Source of the DNA: Membranipora membranacea
Lineage: Eukaryota; Bryozoa; Gymnolaemata; Cheilostomatida; Membraniporidae
Reading direction: 5' to 3'
Length of the DNA stretch: 64,000 nt
NCBI GenBank assembly: GCA_914767715.1
Contig: OU612065.1
Coordinates: forward strand, 28,086,001 to 28,150,000
Shown: one piece after another, positions 46,701-58,608 of the stretch
How the letters are laid out: every line of letters begins with the position of its first letter
Position numbering within the stretch: the first letter of the stretch is position 1
Notes under the pieces: model-generated
What the model saw: the letters and a program-made list of their open reading frames with translations, nothing else
Database searches by the model: none
Told to the model about the DNA's origin: nothing
Made by a program: the position numbers and the translations under genes

Positions 46701-49700
46701 TTTCCTAGTTTCGTAATAACATAGTTCTGTACTGAGTAGGAAAGAATCCTCCCACTTCTACAAACATGGTCCCAATACTAGAAAGGCAACGCTATATTCA
46801 ACCATACTTTCATTGCAACAGTTTCATCCCAAATATTATAGAATATCATAGAATATAATAGAATATCATAGAATATCATGGAATATCATGGAAGATCATA
46901 GAATATTCTGTTCTATCATACAGATCTAGATTCATACAGTATCATTTTGAAACAAAATTGGTGGTAATATAATTGATGGAAAGAGCCATCTTGTAATTAT
47001 TGATTCTTAACTACAGCTAATCGTTGTAACTAGTCTCAGAAGGGACAACTTCAACATATTTCGTCCCTTTCAGTTGGCCCCGGATCACTGCCGGCTCGGT
47101 GAAAAGGGAGGTTCAAATAGCGGAATGAAAAAAGAGTTCAACTCAAACCAACAGTGTCCCCTTGAATAACGGAGGTGTCTGCGGTAAATTGTCTGCGTCA
47201 ATGTGGCTCAATATTCCACCTGAACTTCCAGGTTTTGGGGGGAAATAGATTTTGAAGAAAATGGCAACGCCACATTGCATCATCTGAACTATAGGTTGTC
47301 AGTCAATAAACCGCATCTGCCAGGAATTGTCTGCAAAAAATGCTCTTTTCATTTTAACCTTGTTTCATCTGTTCAAGGAGAAATATTCTGAAACCCACAT
47401 GTGTCATAGCAAAATATATTATTTATTAATAGTCACCGTCGTAACCAGTTATGAAACTTAACCATGATGCCATAAAGCCGGCCGAATATTTGACTGCTTC
47501 TATAATCAAATAAATGCTGTCAACCAGTCCACTTTTTAATACTTTTCTAGCCAACCAAGCACGGCATAGCGACTTAGAGAGGCTGGACAAGAGTAGAAAA
47601 TCACCCCAATATGTCTCTCCGTCCCCATATATCTATCCGTCCCCATACATAATAAACTGTAAAACATATTCAGGATTCAGCATTCTGGTTAGTCACTTGC
47701 AATTTCGGACAACCTTAATTTCGGACAACCTTCATTTTGGACAACCTTAATTGTCCCAAATCTATTAATGTAACTGACCAGTCCATCTATACATCCATTA
47801 AGTTGGTGTGGTGGAATCTAACCTTTACAGAAAGCATTTGTAGTCCATCTTCTTTCCTGGTTTCCCAATTCCAGGAAAGAGAGGAAACCTCACAATGGGC
47901 TTACTGTATCAGGTTTTAGACCTTAAAGAAGAGCTAAAAAGAGGAATGTGTCATCCTAGAGGGACTGGAATAGAATAGGAATTTATATAATTTAGATAAA
48001 TGCGATGACATTTGGGGTGCCGGTGACAGCTCGGTGATGACATTTAACATTTGGCTTTTCAAGTGGACCCAAATATTCCCCCTGCTGCTCTGAACTTTTG
48101 ATGAGTATAATGGTAAATTAGCCAAGTCATCAATATAAATTGTTTCAGTGCGTATGAAAGATCTGCTGTATCTTGAAATCACAGAGAAATGATATCCTCA
48201 CTCTGATGAAATGGACTGATGGGAAACCTGGCCTGACCAAAAGCAGTAATAGTTGAGAGATTCATACATGGGTAGAATTACGCCACCACTTTATGTCATC
48301 ATTCAGTCTTAAACTCAATCAATATATGGAGTTTGCAATTGCCGCAATTTACCAGAGTAAGCAACAGTCTATACGATTTCTAGGCGGACTCCAATGCAGC
48401 TCTGATAAAATGTTGCCTCAGTACTGACTCTAACTCAGTTGGAGTTGATAGAATTGCACCTAATTAAACAATCCTCATTCTATTACGAATGTTGGAGACA
48501 AATCATACACCTTCTTGTCAAGCAAATCACTCCATCCTGACTGGGTGTCACAACAGCATGGATGTCAATGACTTCCAAAAAAAGAAATGCTTGACGTCAA
48601 GTAGAACTTTTTGTTACACCCCTGTCAACATGCCTTTGGTCTCACTCATCACATAACAAACAATATAGGTTGCTTAGGACATGTATTCTAGTATGGTAAG
48701 GAGAAAAGCCTGTGTGAATATCAAAGCTAAGAATGAGTTCTTAGCTTTGAAATTCATTATCAATCAACCATATAAACACTATGGTGATATTCTGGTTGTT
48801 TGGGCAAATTTCACTCAATTTTCTGTCTCCATCTGATGCCTCAGATTCAGATCTGTATCAAATTTTAAGCAGATCTCATTATCCATATTTTGAATAAAAG
48901 AAATCGGGCGTTCTTTTTATCTAGCATTATATTCTGTTATTGTTTGAACTAAAGACAGAAGATTGAACTACTGTGAAATAACGCATATTTGCTGTTACTG
49001 TTCACCACTATTTTATCAATATCAAATGTCATCTCAAACCGAGTGTTCGACACTGCTGATTCAAACACTTTGTTTGGGCAGATTTCATGCTAAATATGCA
49101 CATCAACAACAGGCTTGTTTGTCACAGTGACATAATATTCACCAGGCATAACCGTGCAATATGAGTTAAAGGAGTATTTGACATTTGTTTCTGAAGATCA
49201 ACACCGCTATGCCCGGTGAGGGGCCCATGAAGAATCCACACCCTGGATTGAACTTTAGCGTACTATTAACTCATCTATGACAGCTATATTAATCAACAGC
49301 TCTAGGAGGGCTGACAAGTTTTGTCGTTAAATGTCCGGAGTTAATACAAAGGCAATGGCCTATGTCACACCGGCCTTCAAATATCAAACTTCAAACATCC
49401 AATAATAATAATTATTTCTACGAAACCATTAATATCAATCTGCAGAAGATATGCGGCCTCTTAAATTATGAAAAAGCCAAGCTAAGCTATCTAATTAACA
49501 GTGCACCCCCTGACACTTGACACAGAACTTCTGAGACAATCCTCTTCTGAGACAATATCAAGACCCATATCTAAATTCCTGTAAAGTGAAATAAGCCTAC
49601 AAAAAAATTCAGCCAAAATATCTCCCAACCGCAGAAATCCTGTCGGCAGATTTCTTCCAAGGTTCAGATGATCGCTGCGTCAGGCTCAGACAAATTTAGC

Positions 49701-52700
49701 CTGTCCCTGATCAGGCTGCTTATGTAATCAGATATGTCACTTTAATATCGAATCAATAGCATTTTTATGTAGCGTGGAAACATAATGCAGTAAGTTTTAA
49801 CAAAAATTCAAGATTAATTTCTTGGCAGATTTGATTCATTTTTTTGTTTAAACTGCTAATGAATATTTTACTCTGTCAATAAGCTCATATTTATTATAGA
49901 ATAAGAAGTTTACACTGGGTAACAACTCAACAACTGGAGGCCACTATACATGATGAAGATCTCGGTGTCCGATCTGCTTTAGACAGATCTATCTCAGGTA
50001 AGAGGTGAACAGATCGGTATGTTGATGTTATTCTTATCAAACAGTTAGAAAAAACACTCCTCACTCATATATAGTATATAGTATATCATAGTCTATTCAT
50101 GAACATGGAAAAATCTCCCTCCCTTCTCCCCTGGAATACATGAGATGGCCTGTAGCTACCACCAATGTAAATGTGATATGAGGTACTCATTACAGGGTGT
50201 CTTGCATTTTGTTTATTATTGTCCTACACACTCACTCCACACATACATCCTGTATTTATACATACATGATGTCACAGCTTTGCCCGACCATATTGTGATC
50301 CACATGGGACTAACATGAGAAGCAGGTAATCCTTGCTCCAATCTAACTTTGAAACATGACAATATAGAAAAATCAGTGTTTCCGACTTGCGTATGTCTAA
50401 TTTTCCTTACTAAAAATTATTTAATCATATTATAATGAAACGAATAATACTCAAATTTCCTATCTTGTCAAACTCTCTGAATCGACTCTTTATAGATATA
50501 ATTGAGCTTGACACAAAGCGATCACCCAAGGACAAGCTCTCCTGTATAGTGGACTGCAGTAGACGTATATTTGAGGCACTGAAATTGTCCAGTGAAGTTG
50601 GTTGTAGTGGGGCGAGCTCAGTGGCTAGTGCAGACGACTTTTTACCTGTATTTATCTTCATTATACTGAAAGCAAATCCACCTAGGCTTAAGTCTAACAT
50701 CAACTACATCACAAGGTTTGCCTGCCCCTCCAGACTGAACAGCGGAGAGGGTGGCTACTTCTTCACCAACATGGTAAATATGATTATGAACTAATTTCCT
50801 CTTTTGTTTGAATTGACGATATTGGTGTTGGTTTGATTAATAATCTTGGCTGCACATCCTCTTTTAGCCAAGAAAATCTTCTTTATTATTATATCCATGC
50901 CTAATCTTTTCCATTATACTGGGAATTAGGATAAATTTATCAGTCATCACTGGCTAAAAATTAATTTTGCCATCTTATCAAAAAAGTGTTTCCATGGGAT
51001 GGAGCTGAGAAAATTTTAGTGCTGTGTGAAGCATAGGAATGCCTCCCAGTTCGCACTGAGTTCAAACATCCATCTTGCGCATGGCTGAGTATGGCTGAGT
51101 ATGGCTGAGCGGTTGGAATCAAAGGCTGCTGATCAGGAAACCCAAGTTCATGTCCAGCCGGCAGCTGATGTTTTTGAAATTTCAGCTCAATCAAGCTGAA
51201 ATCAGAATTTGGGTGCTTTCAAATGTATCCATTTGGCACATTCTTCTTCATCAATTTTCACCAGTGCAGAATCCACCCAAAGGTCAAATAAAATACAGTC
51301 GCTTGCCAACATGGTTGTCCATAAGTTGTACTGAATATTGATCTTCCTGGACATTACTCAACAACAAACTGATAAACGCAACATGAAGGTCAATGAAAGC
51401 AAGAAGTTGATGAAATAAATTTACCCAAAACCACTATACATTGAACAGCTGCTGGATACTCCCCAAAAAATGATACACATATTAATGTAAGGAAAAATTA
51501 GATTCTAATAATAGACACAGCATTATGGAAATATATTTTGTTGTTGTTGATGTTGTTACTATTGTCTGATAAAGAATATGTAGGCTAACTAAGTCAGCTG
51601 TAACCTTTTAACCTCATGTCATGTCATTAATATCCAGAGCTCAAACACAAGCGCTGTAGAAATAACTCTCAATCCTGTCTTTTATAGAGATGAAACACGC
51701 ATCCATCTCTGTGCAAACCATCCCATATATCTTCCTATCCCATGATCGACTCTGCGATGTCATCACTGGTATTTGCAACTTGTTATCAATGATTTGTCAC
51801 CACAAAAAGTGCTTTTTCTTGTCATGTCAGTGATTTTAATTTGCAAAAACGCAAACTCAAAACATTGCATAATCCCTGTTTTCTGACCAGCTTGTTTCAG
51901 TACATTGACCTCCATTTTTTTGCACAAGTTAAATCTCCACTTGTATTAATTACGTGGGAGTCTGAAAATATTTTAAGTACCCTCCCCCTTCATATGTTGA
52001 AATTACTTACGCTTTTCAAACGCCTCTGTAATGTGATTGTCTGTGGCTTCAGCTTCAGCTTGAAATGGAATTTAAAATTAATAATGACAACGAAGGTCTG
52101 CCGTTTTTTAATCAAGGCATATCCTGGGTTGAGTTTTGAATAATTAAAGATCTTCTGAGGCTTTCAAAGTGTGGTAATATTGTCAGAAACCATCCTCTCG
52201 GATCTACCCTACAAGTTTGTGTTTCATAAATCAGTTCCATTTCTATTTTGTCTGCAAAGAAAGTTCTCCATCTGCTCGAGAGTCAGAAATCATGACAGGC
52301 ATACAGGTGTTGCTGCGCCAAATTTTGCGCAGGTTTTCATAGGGTGGGGATTGTCACTTTTTTTGTAGATGTAATTTCCATCCTGTCATCACTATATGTT
52401 TCGAGAGTTTTTGCTTGCATGACATTGTATAAATAACTGAGAAATGCTTTGCCAAAACAGTAAACTTTCAGCGAGCAGGTGTCAACCTTGGAAAATATGT
52501 CAAGGGTCTATTTGGATATTAGGTTATGAATGTGAACCCTGATCAGGGTTATTTAAAACTTGGTAGGGCTATATTATCCAAATTAACCTAAAATATTTAC
52601 AAATGTACTGGTACATTGAGTTGCGCATCATATTGTGAATTATGAGCTTTTTGCTTCTGCAGCACACTAAACAAAATTTCATTGTCGTCATTTATCAGTG

Positions 52701-55472
52701 GTCATGGCCTGTGAAAAAAGACAACTCTATTTTTGGAGAAACTTGATTGAAAACAGTTGATATCCTTTATTGCTTCATCCTTTATCAGTGCGTTGACCTT
52801 GCAGTTAACTCAAACCAGTCTCTCATACAAGATGTCAGGTCACATTAATTATGTGGGAGTTGGCAAAATATAATTTGCGAATCCTCCCCCTCTGTAGCTT
52901 GATTTGATTATTGTTTTTGAATAACCTGTCTGTGGCATTAGTTTGAGGAGAATGTTCTTAATTAATTTTAATGACAAAAGAAGGATCTTTGCTCTTTGTT
53001 TTTTTGTAGGGGGAAATAGTTTTGTTATGATTTTTTGTTTAAATCATCCAATTTATCTTGCTTAGTTAATATCTTACTGTTTTAATGAATCATGTCAGCT
53101 CAGCACATTTCCCCATTCGACTGGCAGAACAGGTTATTGACCTTTTCTGATATCAATAAGGTGTTAAACCTCCAAAACAAGAAACACATTCTCAATCAAG
53201 ACCAGCAAAATAAATAGTCTTTTTGTCCTTTTCCAATCATTATTAGGTTATGCTATGGCTGCTCTGACATCTATCAAGGTCACAAATGCAGGAAGCCGTC
53301 TTTAAAAGTCATGACCCAATTTTCAACATTTCTGTGGCTGTATATCAAATCAATTATATACAAAAATGATGATTGAAGAGCTTGGAGATAGTTATCTCTA
53401 TTTTTTTTACAAACACACCTCTGACAATTGATAGCACAATAACCCCTTTATCAGCATCCAAACTATTTGCAATGTTGATGAATGACAGCTACAGTTCCCT
53501 TCCACTTTAGATCAGTGCTTGAACTTGAAAAGACTGGACCGCAAAAATGTATACTACTACTATAGTCATAAGCGTGTCCAATTTATGTCTGCGATGGCGT
53601 CATATGGCTTGACTAACAGTAGTGTATAGGTGACGTCATCATTTTCTGGCGCATGTATAGCACACGACAAACACGCGTATGCGCATTTGCACTGGCGAGG
53701 CCTCACAATGCTTTTTTGAAGTATCCTAGATTGCCAGCTGAGACTTAGTTGGACAATTTATGATCACTCTGCCGTCTATTGTACATTTCATATAATTAGC
53801 AGGTCATTCACCTTTTGCCCTAACATTTTAACCTCATATTGAAAAAGTACCTCTAGCCCTAAAACCTCATTAATAATGCAGAATATTAATTTATGGTCAT
53901 AAATCACATCATTGCCCACAAGATTGCTAAACGATGGGTACAATACCCGGTTAATTTCAACCGCAAGTGTCACAGAATCTCAACCTACGAAATAATTAAG
54001 CTTCAAATTAACGAGAATTCACTAGTCAGTGTATCCTATGGTCCAAGTAGATGAGAAAATGACTTCGATAGGATGACTTTCTTGGTAACACCACATTAAG
54101 ATATTATATGGCTTTCCAAAGTTTGTAAACTTGGCTAGATGAGATATTAACATAAACATATAAATTTATATGTTTATGGATATTAACTATCCATAATATG
54201 GGCAAAGGGTAGGAATGTACCCAATGTTTTTGCAGAATAAATCTCAGTTTTGTGAGGGGAAATATGGCAGAGAGCCAGATTTAAGTGCATGAGAGAGATA
54301 TGCAGATTATACAAAAAAAAGGTTAATCTTGTTCTCGGGACAGCACAATTGGTATGACGATGTTAGGAGCTGTATCACTGTTTATTTGTACCTTTAGCTG
54401 CAACCACAATTTAAATAGGTTTTCATCATATTACTTGACCCTCTTTATTACAGTGCTGTGTGGTAGACTTTGTGGAAAAACTAAATAGTGAATCACTGAG
54501 CCTGACCGAAGAAAAGTTTGAGTCATACATGAGGGGAGATGTCCTCCCAGAGGGCACCAACAATATCTACATGTGTGATGGGTTGAGGTTAATTCATGAG
54601 AACTCCAGTATGATTAGAAAACTAAAGGAGAGGCAGGAGCAGTGTTTAAACACAGCCACTGAGTTGGAGCAAAGGCTTGTGGAGTTCAGAAAAGAGTATG
54701 TATCTCAAGTTGCCAAGCCCATTTTTACTGCCTCGAGTTGACAGATAATTTTTACCCCCTCATCTGAGTATCACACCAAACTATCCTCATCCTGTTCTGA
54801 ATTCTCACTATATTTTTTTTTATATGCAAATGGCTGTCTCATTTAATGTGTTGGTGTCGGCTGCGGTCAGTTGATCATTTATAAGCAAAAAGTTGTGACA
54901 TTCTAGAATGCATCATAAGGAGCAAGATGTCAGTCAGAGAAATTAATTGATGTAGAATATAAGTAGGGGTGAAGGGAAAGGAGACTGCTCTCCGTGTTCG
55001 TTAGTAGCGCTCATCTCCTTATTGGCAACTGAACATCCTGATACAGTTTGTTGGAGTGAATTGACTTGATTACGGTAAACGACCAACCGCTAGAGCACCA
55101 GACTATGCTTCCAAGTAATTTGCAGTGAGGCTAGAATGTGACCGATTTTAACACCCAGTAGAATTCCCAGTAGAATTCCACAGGTATTGAGTGTTGTTGT
55201 GATCAATCAAGCCCTGGTTTGCGAAGTAAAAAAAATCTTATCCTCTAAACTATATCTCCATAGCATACTCGGTTTTATTGTTACATTACCAGTTACATGG
55301 ATCAATTTCTCAATGCTGATATTACAGGTTTGATGAGGATATAAATATAATGGTAACAAACTCTCCACTGACTTTAAAACCACGTCCGTGCAAAGCTGAT
55401 ATGGATGAAGATCTTCCTTCAATGTTACCGAGTCCTCTACTTCCACAGCCACTTATACCAATGAGCAGCTAG
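43771..55472 (+). CDS. RABGEF1: Rab5 guanine nucleotide exchange factor Rabex-5
   Basis: Seven coding exons (43771-44125, 44357-44632, 45002-45131, 49900-49997, 50496-50773, 54454-54695, 55328-55472) give 507 residues in frame. Residues 15-38 form an A20 zinc finger (C18, C22, C34, C37; [13 protein letters not shown]). A helical bundle follows (about 150-270), then a VPS9 domain containing [17 protein letters not shown] (331-337) and [15 protein letters not shown] (347-361). These SADDFLP and YITRF blocks are the Rab5-binding catalytic core. After it come a coiled-coil-like segment ([19 protein letters not shown]) and a Pro-rich tail. Rabex-5 activates Rab5 on early endosomes with Rabaptin-5. 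An acceptor at 43735 implies a 5' noncoding exon. Intron 3 is about 4.8 kb. Donors at 44632 (GTTTGC) and 50773 are weak. Confidence 0.95.
44684..44736. mobile_element. 53-bp hairpin element
   Basis: TAGCCAGTCTTGACAAGC and its near-perfect complement enclose a short loop, with TA at both outer ends as in Tc1/mariner-type insertions. It lies in RABGEF1 intron 2, about 50 bp after exon 2. It matches the hairpin at 34052-34113. Confidence 0.7.
46831..46910. repeat. Degenerate decamer array
   Basis: About seven to eight units of GAATATCATA with one or two changes per unit, in RABGEF1 intron 3. This is a second array with an exact 10-bp period in the window. Confidence 0.9.
47701..47748. repeat. 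16-bp tandem repeat, 3 copies
   Basis: AATTTCGGACAACCTT occurs twice, followed by CATTTTGGACAACCTT, in RABGEF1 intron 3. Confidence 0.93.
48721..48750. repeat. Perfect short hairpin
   Basis: TCAAAGCTAAGAA pairs perfectly with TTCTTAGCTTTGA across a 4-nt loop, in RABGEF1 intron 3. No function is evident. Confidence 0.85.
51081..51180 (+). mobile_element. tRNA-derived SINE head with triplicated A-box region
   Basis: TATGGCTGAGCGGTTGGAAT contains a perfect pol III A box (TGGCTGAGCGG) and AAGTTCATGTCC is a degenerate B box. The TATGGCTGAG decamer is present three times in a row at the start (first copy GCATGGCTGAG). This fits a Leu/Ser tRNA-type SINE head, but the downstream body is not recognised. 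It lies in RABGEF1 intron 5. Confidence 0.6.
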
Positions 55473-58400
55473 TGATCCTCATGTGTTGAGCCCTGAACTC
55501 GTAAGGTCTTTGTATTGTCAATGCCCTGTTAATGAACCTGGGCACTGAACCTGACCTTCAGATTAGAGTTCAGTTAAACTAAAGCTAGAGTTTTGAGGGC
55601 GTCAATGAAGCTTTATCTACCCATCCTGACCCATCGTATGATACTCAGTGCCCTGTTGTTGACTCTCAGTTGAGAGGTATGATAAAAGGATTAATGCTAG
55701 CTGCCCAGTCATTGACAAATGGGATATAGACCTCATTAAATACTGTGGTATGCAGCGCTTTTTGTAACTCTCTTCTCAATGTAACTTTGTTGTGCTTTTT
55801 AGCAGAAGGTAGTAAGAGGTAATGGTGCTATTGGACTCCTGAATATTTTTGGTAGTTTGATGGAGTTACAGAATTTTTAGCTCAAGGTATTGATATTTAT
55901 TATGCACATTAATAGCATGACTCAATGTAATTATCTCCACCTCCACCCTTTTATATCCCCTGTGTATCTGGTTCTGCCCATTACTTTATTATTGGTCTCA
56001 CCACTGTTATCAACTATACAATAATGATGTACATCGCCTGTTATACCTTGTAGAACAGGAAGATACTCCTAGGCTGTATGTATTTTAATTACTGATTCAA
56101 ATAAAAGGGCTGATATGGAGAGAAACTACTTATCCAATATCGGCTTAAAAAATAGCATTATAGTCTGAAGATAACTTTAAAACGATGTTGAGTAGGTTAA
56201 CTAATGAATCGCTGAGTGTCATAGATGCAAAGCTGCTCCATCTAGCAATTAAAAGGGAATGTCTGTAGGAAGAAAACATTTGCAAATCATCAGAAATCTC
56301 TTGAAATTCAGAATTTGTTAAAAATCTTAGCAATCAGATGATGGATGATAAGTAGACCAACCTAGAGCTTGGATAAAGCACAGACATGATTAGATTAATT
56401 GTCTCCAAAAAATGTATAAATCAATGGTTACAGCCATTGTAGCTTCCAACAGGGAGTTTTGTTCCAACTCCCTGCTTCCAAGATGGCATCAGATCACGGA
56501 GGGTGGGATATCTCCCACCCTCCCTGATCAAATGTCATCATAATGATCTAAGAAAATTTATGAGTTGTCCTCTTTTTTAAAAGTAGAAAGCAACTGTTGC
56601 CTTACATTTAGAGGAGATGACCAGTCTTCTACCACACGGAGTTGGTGTTGTGTCACAAATATTGGAGTATTAAATGAGAATCACTTTGCCGAAGGATTTT
56701 CAATTCACCCTACCCAGTGTTGTGTTTATTGTCTTTTGTTTACCCCGAGAAAATTGAGCAAAAAAAAGCCTTGGAGTTTGTAAGCCTCTGATCAAGTGTT
56801 CCATGATTGAGGCTGTAAGGGAGCTGTAATGCATTTTAAATAAACTGTCCGATTAACAGTGGGATTAATCCTTGCATGATTGTACCATAATCCTAGACTA
56901 CAATAGCAAAGAAAACTGTCACTGTCACTGATCAAGGAAAGCCACCTGATTCGTTGAGTGTGAACAATTGAGAATGATGATAATCATGAAAGCTCACGAT
57001 GACATCATGCATCAAACATTCTACTACAGAGAGTAGGCATAATTTCCAACAATACGTCATCTTTTTGATCCTGGACTTTCTGGTTCTATCTGGTCTACAG
57101 CAATTTGGGTCATTTTTAATTTGTGCTTCTGTACTGGCTCAATAGAAACAGAGCTCTTTTCTACAATAGGTGAGCTGTACCTAGAGGCGTACATGGGTGA
57201 ACGAGCATAGATTCCGACAGGTTCCAGCTAAACTGGATTGCAGCCAAATCTGAGATTCCGGATTTTTGTTTGAGAGACTATTTATAGACTTATTTTTAGA
57301 GGATTAGCGTGTGAACGACCTGAAATTAAAATCTGGCATTCATATCCCACTCCACTAGTGAGAGCCATTGCAGCTCTCCTTCCATCATTGCTTCCTCTCC
57401 AAGCAGTCGTCACCACCTGGTACATGGAGAGAATGACGGCATCACATGCTGGACACTGTTAAAAATATCCATAGCTACCCGGACATTGAAGCTGGTCACT
57501 TGTATCCTCCTTGACTAGCTAAGAATTCAGCAATGTATCCGTCGGAGCTCCTAAAACGTATGGCGACATGGATTCATTCAGTAGCACAGGGCTTATATAA
57601 ACATAACCAATGAACTCCAGAGGGAGAGGGATTTCATTGATAAAACGGATCCCTAAAATTTTATATGTTGTGTTCGTGTACCTCTGTTTCATATGTATCA
57701 AAAGATCTCTCAAAGTATGAGAGTTGAACAAAAACCATCAACTAGGAGGGCACACTTTTCAACCAGACAAATTCAGCTTAAATAGTAGTGAAGAGAGGTA
57801 GTTAAATAAATAATTATCAAAAGACATACTAGAGCAGATGGTGTTTTAACACTTTCACCGTATTTGAACCAACATAAATAGCTTTCCGTGAAAAAGTGTT
57901 TCACTGCGGTTTACTTGAAAAATAAGAAAGGAGATGAGATTAGGCAAAATCTTTGACGTAAAATAGCTAAAAGTTAATCATCACAAAAAGCCAATAGCAA
58001 GGCGTGAATCGGCCACAATGTGTAGTGCCGTGATATGTGCAGCCAGGTAGCAGTGCAATCACAGCTACTTGTAATCACAACCTTATGTATTGCCTTCTAC
58101 TAAATATAAGGTGCAGAAAATAATTCAAATAATCTTGTTTTTTTCTTGTAGTAATGACAGTTGAAGGCCTGGCCAGTGGCCAGTTTTACTTGATCTGTGC
58201 AAAGCAGGATTTTACGCTGGAAATGTGACAACTTAGTTTTTATTAAGCTCAATTGCGAATTTTTTTTGCCTCCAAGGATAGCATTCGAAATGACATTAAT
58301 TATCGTTAAATGTTGTTGAGTGTTGGCCAGTGTTCCTTGTCCCCGATAAATCAGTATCATCTCAGTATTATTATTACATAGAATTGTAGAGTTTGGTGAA

Positions 58401-58608
58401 CTATAATACAGCGGTACCAAGAGGTCACACTCCAACACAGCTAGCCTCTCAGCAATGTTATGCCCTGTGATTTGATTGGTTGAACCACAAATTATGTTCA
58501 CAATGTTGATGTACTTAAAACCTCCCCACCATGCCAACTCTGGTCATAATAGGTAGAGCATCGAAAGAGTCAATACTTTAAATCATTATTAGTTAACAGT
58601 CTTTGAAT
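55473..58608. other. Intergenic region RABGEF1 to sulfotransferase
   Basis: This is the 3' flank of RABGEF1, with a candidate AATAAA at 56100-56105. A CAGGGAG-type hairpin repeat lies at 56447-56522. A minus-strand open frame of 145 codons (58100-58537) has no recognised domain. I see no supported gene. Confidence 0.45.
56447..56522. repeat. CAGGGAG / CTCCCTG double hairpin
   Basis: CAGGGAGTTTTG with CAACTCCCTG, then GGAGGGTGGGATATC with its mirrored TCCCACCCTCC, form two adjacent hairpins. It is the same small family as at 10043-10133 and 38715-38785. Confidence 0.6.
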
